This document shows positions 47,930 to 48,378 of a stretch of DNA of 48,378 nucleotides, in pieces (position 1 is the stretch's first letter; the number at the start of each line of letters is the position of its first letter). The notes beneath the pieces are model-generated. The model did no database searches, was not told the origin of the DNA, and saw nothing but the letters and a program-made list of their open reading frames with translations. The translations under genes and the position numbers were made by a program. The DNA comes from Bacillota bacterium (GTDB lineage Bacteria > Bacillota > Clostridia > Oscillospirales > Ruminococcaceae): positions 1-48,378 of the forward strand of contig JAEZDF010000045.1 in NCBI GenBank assembly GCA_023429685.1. The letters are read 5' to 3'.

Positions 47930-47952
47930 AACGCCACCTGAAAGGTGGCGTT
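47930..47952 (-). repeat. tight hairpin between the two tRNAs
   Basis: AACGCCACCT (47930-47939) and AGGTGGCGTT (47943-47952) are perfect 10-bp arms around 3 nt, two bases after the tRNA-Met CCA end. Little U follows (TTTACTACC); it may be a processing or partial termination signal between the tRNAs. Confidence 0.55.
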
Positions 47953-47954
47953 GT

Positions 47955-48031
47955 TGGTAGCGGTAGTAGGATTCGAACCGACGACACTGCGGGTATGAAC
48001 CGCATGCTCTAGCCACCTGAGCTATACCGCC
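47955..48031 (-). tRNA. tRNA-Met (CAU), elongator type, CCA encoded
   Basis: A 77-nt cloverleaf on the minus strand: acceptor GGCGGTA with TACCGCT (G1-U72 wobble), D-arm GCTCAGGTGGCTAGAGC, anticodon arm GCGG-TTCATAC-CCGC with CAU, T-arm GTCGGTTCGAATCCTAC. The paired acceptor tip excludes initiator tRNA. A CAU anticodon could also be the lysidine-modified isoleucine tRNA, but the body resembles clostridial elongator Met. Confidence 0.92.
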
Positions 48032-48072
48032 ATTTACTTTTGTCGCTGCTCTGCGAGCACCGAGCGAATTAA

Positions 48073-48101
48073 ATTATAATATATCCAGAGAGGGTTGTCA
48101 A
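48073..48101 (-). promoter_or_regulatory. sigma-A promoter for the tRNA-Met/tRNA-Glu unit
   Basis: Perfect TTGACA (48096-48101), 17-nt spacer and perfect TATAAT (48073-48078), about 40 nt before the tRNA; the best promoter in the window. Confidence 0.88.
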
Positions 48102-48158
48102 TACATTTTTTCGACGAAATACAAATATGATTTGCATACAAAAGCCGCTCTCAGATTC

Positions 48159-48308
48159 TTACATTTTGCAGTCCGCGTCATCGGTGACGTTGTTGGCGGC
48201 AAGTATGTCCTTTACCCTACTAATCAATGGCGCGGGGCAAACAGATAACCTACAAGCTGCACTGAAGTATCCGTCTAGTTGGCGCTTAAAGCAGCCGTGC
48301 TTCGTCAC
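48159..48308 (-). CDS. small open frame, doubtful gene
   Basis: A 49-codon frame from GTG 48308 (AGGGG only 3 nt upstream) to TAA 48159. The protein is cysteine-containing (VTKHGCFKRQLDGYF at the start, DILAANNVTDDADCKM at the end) with mixed polar content, and an in-frame stop lies two codons upstream of the start. It lies upstream of the tRNA promoter. I recognise no family; it may be non-coding. No other gene is seen in 48102-48378. Confidence 0.2.
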   Translation of the reverse strand: MTKHGCFKRQLDGYFSAACRLSVCPAPLISRVKDILAANNVTDDADCKM

Positions 48309-48342
48309 AATCCCCTAAATACAAAAAAACTCGATAAAACGC

Positions 48343-48371
48343 TTGATTTTCCCTTGATTATTTGATAAGAT
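48343..48371 (+). promoter_or_regulatory. possible promoter pointing out of the right edge
   Basis: TTGATT (48343-48348), 17-nt spacer and TAAGAT (48366-48371) on the plus strand; any gene it serves is outside the window. Confidence 0.3.
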
Positions 48372-48378
48372 ACTACTG

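Noticed and set aside
48127..48318. 63-codon plus-strand open frame near the right edge
   Set aside because: No ribosome site, no recognisable pattern, and it faces a small minus-strand frame that is itself doubtful.

Overview
The window is chromosomal DNA of a spore-forming, meso-diaminopimelate Firmicute, most likely a clostridium of the Oscillospiraceae/Ruminococcaceae type. The grounds are: CotJA/CotJB spore-coat genes, a BofA homologue, two MurA paralogues, MurE with the DNPR motif, a Gram-positive HPr with His15 and Ser46, class A RNase P RNA, PASTA-bearing PBP, and many TTG/GTG starts behind strong GGAGG-type ribosome sites. Base composition is about half G+C. I see no prophage, intact insertion sequence or CRISPR array; nearly all of it is core genome, most of it on the minus strand.

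Region 1 (1-15,140, minus strand) runs leftward from mraZ through the division and cell-wall (dcw) cluster: mraZ, rsmH, ftsL, a PASTA transpeptidase, murE, murF, mraY, ftsW, murG, murA, ftsQ/divIB, ftsZ. It is followed by a small membrane protein, a terminator, and cotJA-cotJB running off the left edge. The cluster starts from a clear sigma-A promoter followed by four GTGG boxes at exact 10-bp spacing, the expected MraZ operator. murD, murB, murC and ftsA are not in it.

Region 2 (15,300-24,300, minus) holds a coiled-coil protein, coaD, rsmD, uvrC, ptsH, then the translation/secretion operon ylxM-ffh-rpsP-khpA-rimM-trmD followed by a DUF554 membrane protein.

Region 3 (24,300-28,320, minus) is a translationally overlapped three-gene ABC exporter-like unit: an ATPase with a long charged tail, a secreted, membrane-anchored multi-domain protein whose N-terminal third is strikingly AT-rich, and a MacB/FtsX-type permease. 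This is the most unusual locus here.

Region 4 (28,400-41,560) has a plus-strand YhhN-family gene, a Dabb protein, the operon GNAT-yycJ-rlmH-comM, a second murA, an M23/LysM/G5 cell-wall hydrolase, a polar amino-acid ABC importer (glnH-glnP-glnQ) with an elaborate inverted-repeat intergenic region, and ilvE with an RluA-type pseudouridine synthase.

Region 5 (41,600-48,378) is mostly plus strand: yaaL-bofA behind a sigma-E-like promoter; an acetyltransferase, mtnN, bioY and a DUF1284 protein; then minus-strand rnpB and a TM2/zinc-ribbon gene; plus-strand gdhA with a 180-nt leader; and minus-strand tRNA-Met and tRNA-Glu. Function as a whole: wall synthesis and division, ribosome/secretion housekeeping, nitrogen metabolism (gdhA, ilvE, glnHPQ), and sporulation.
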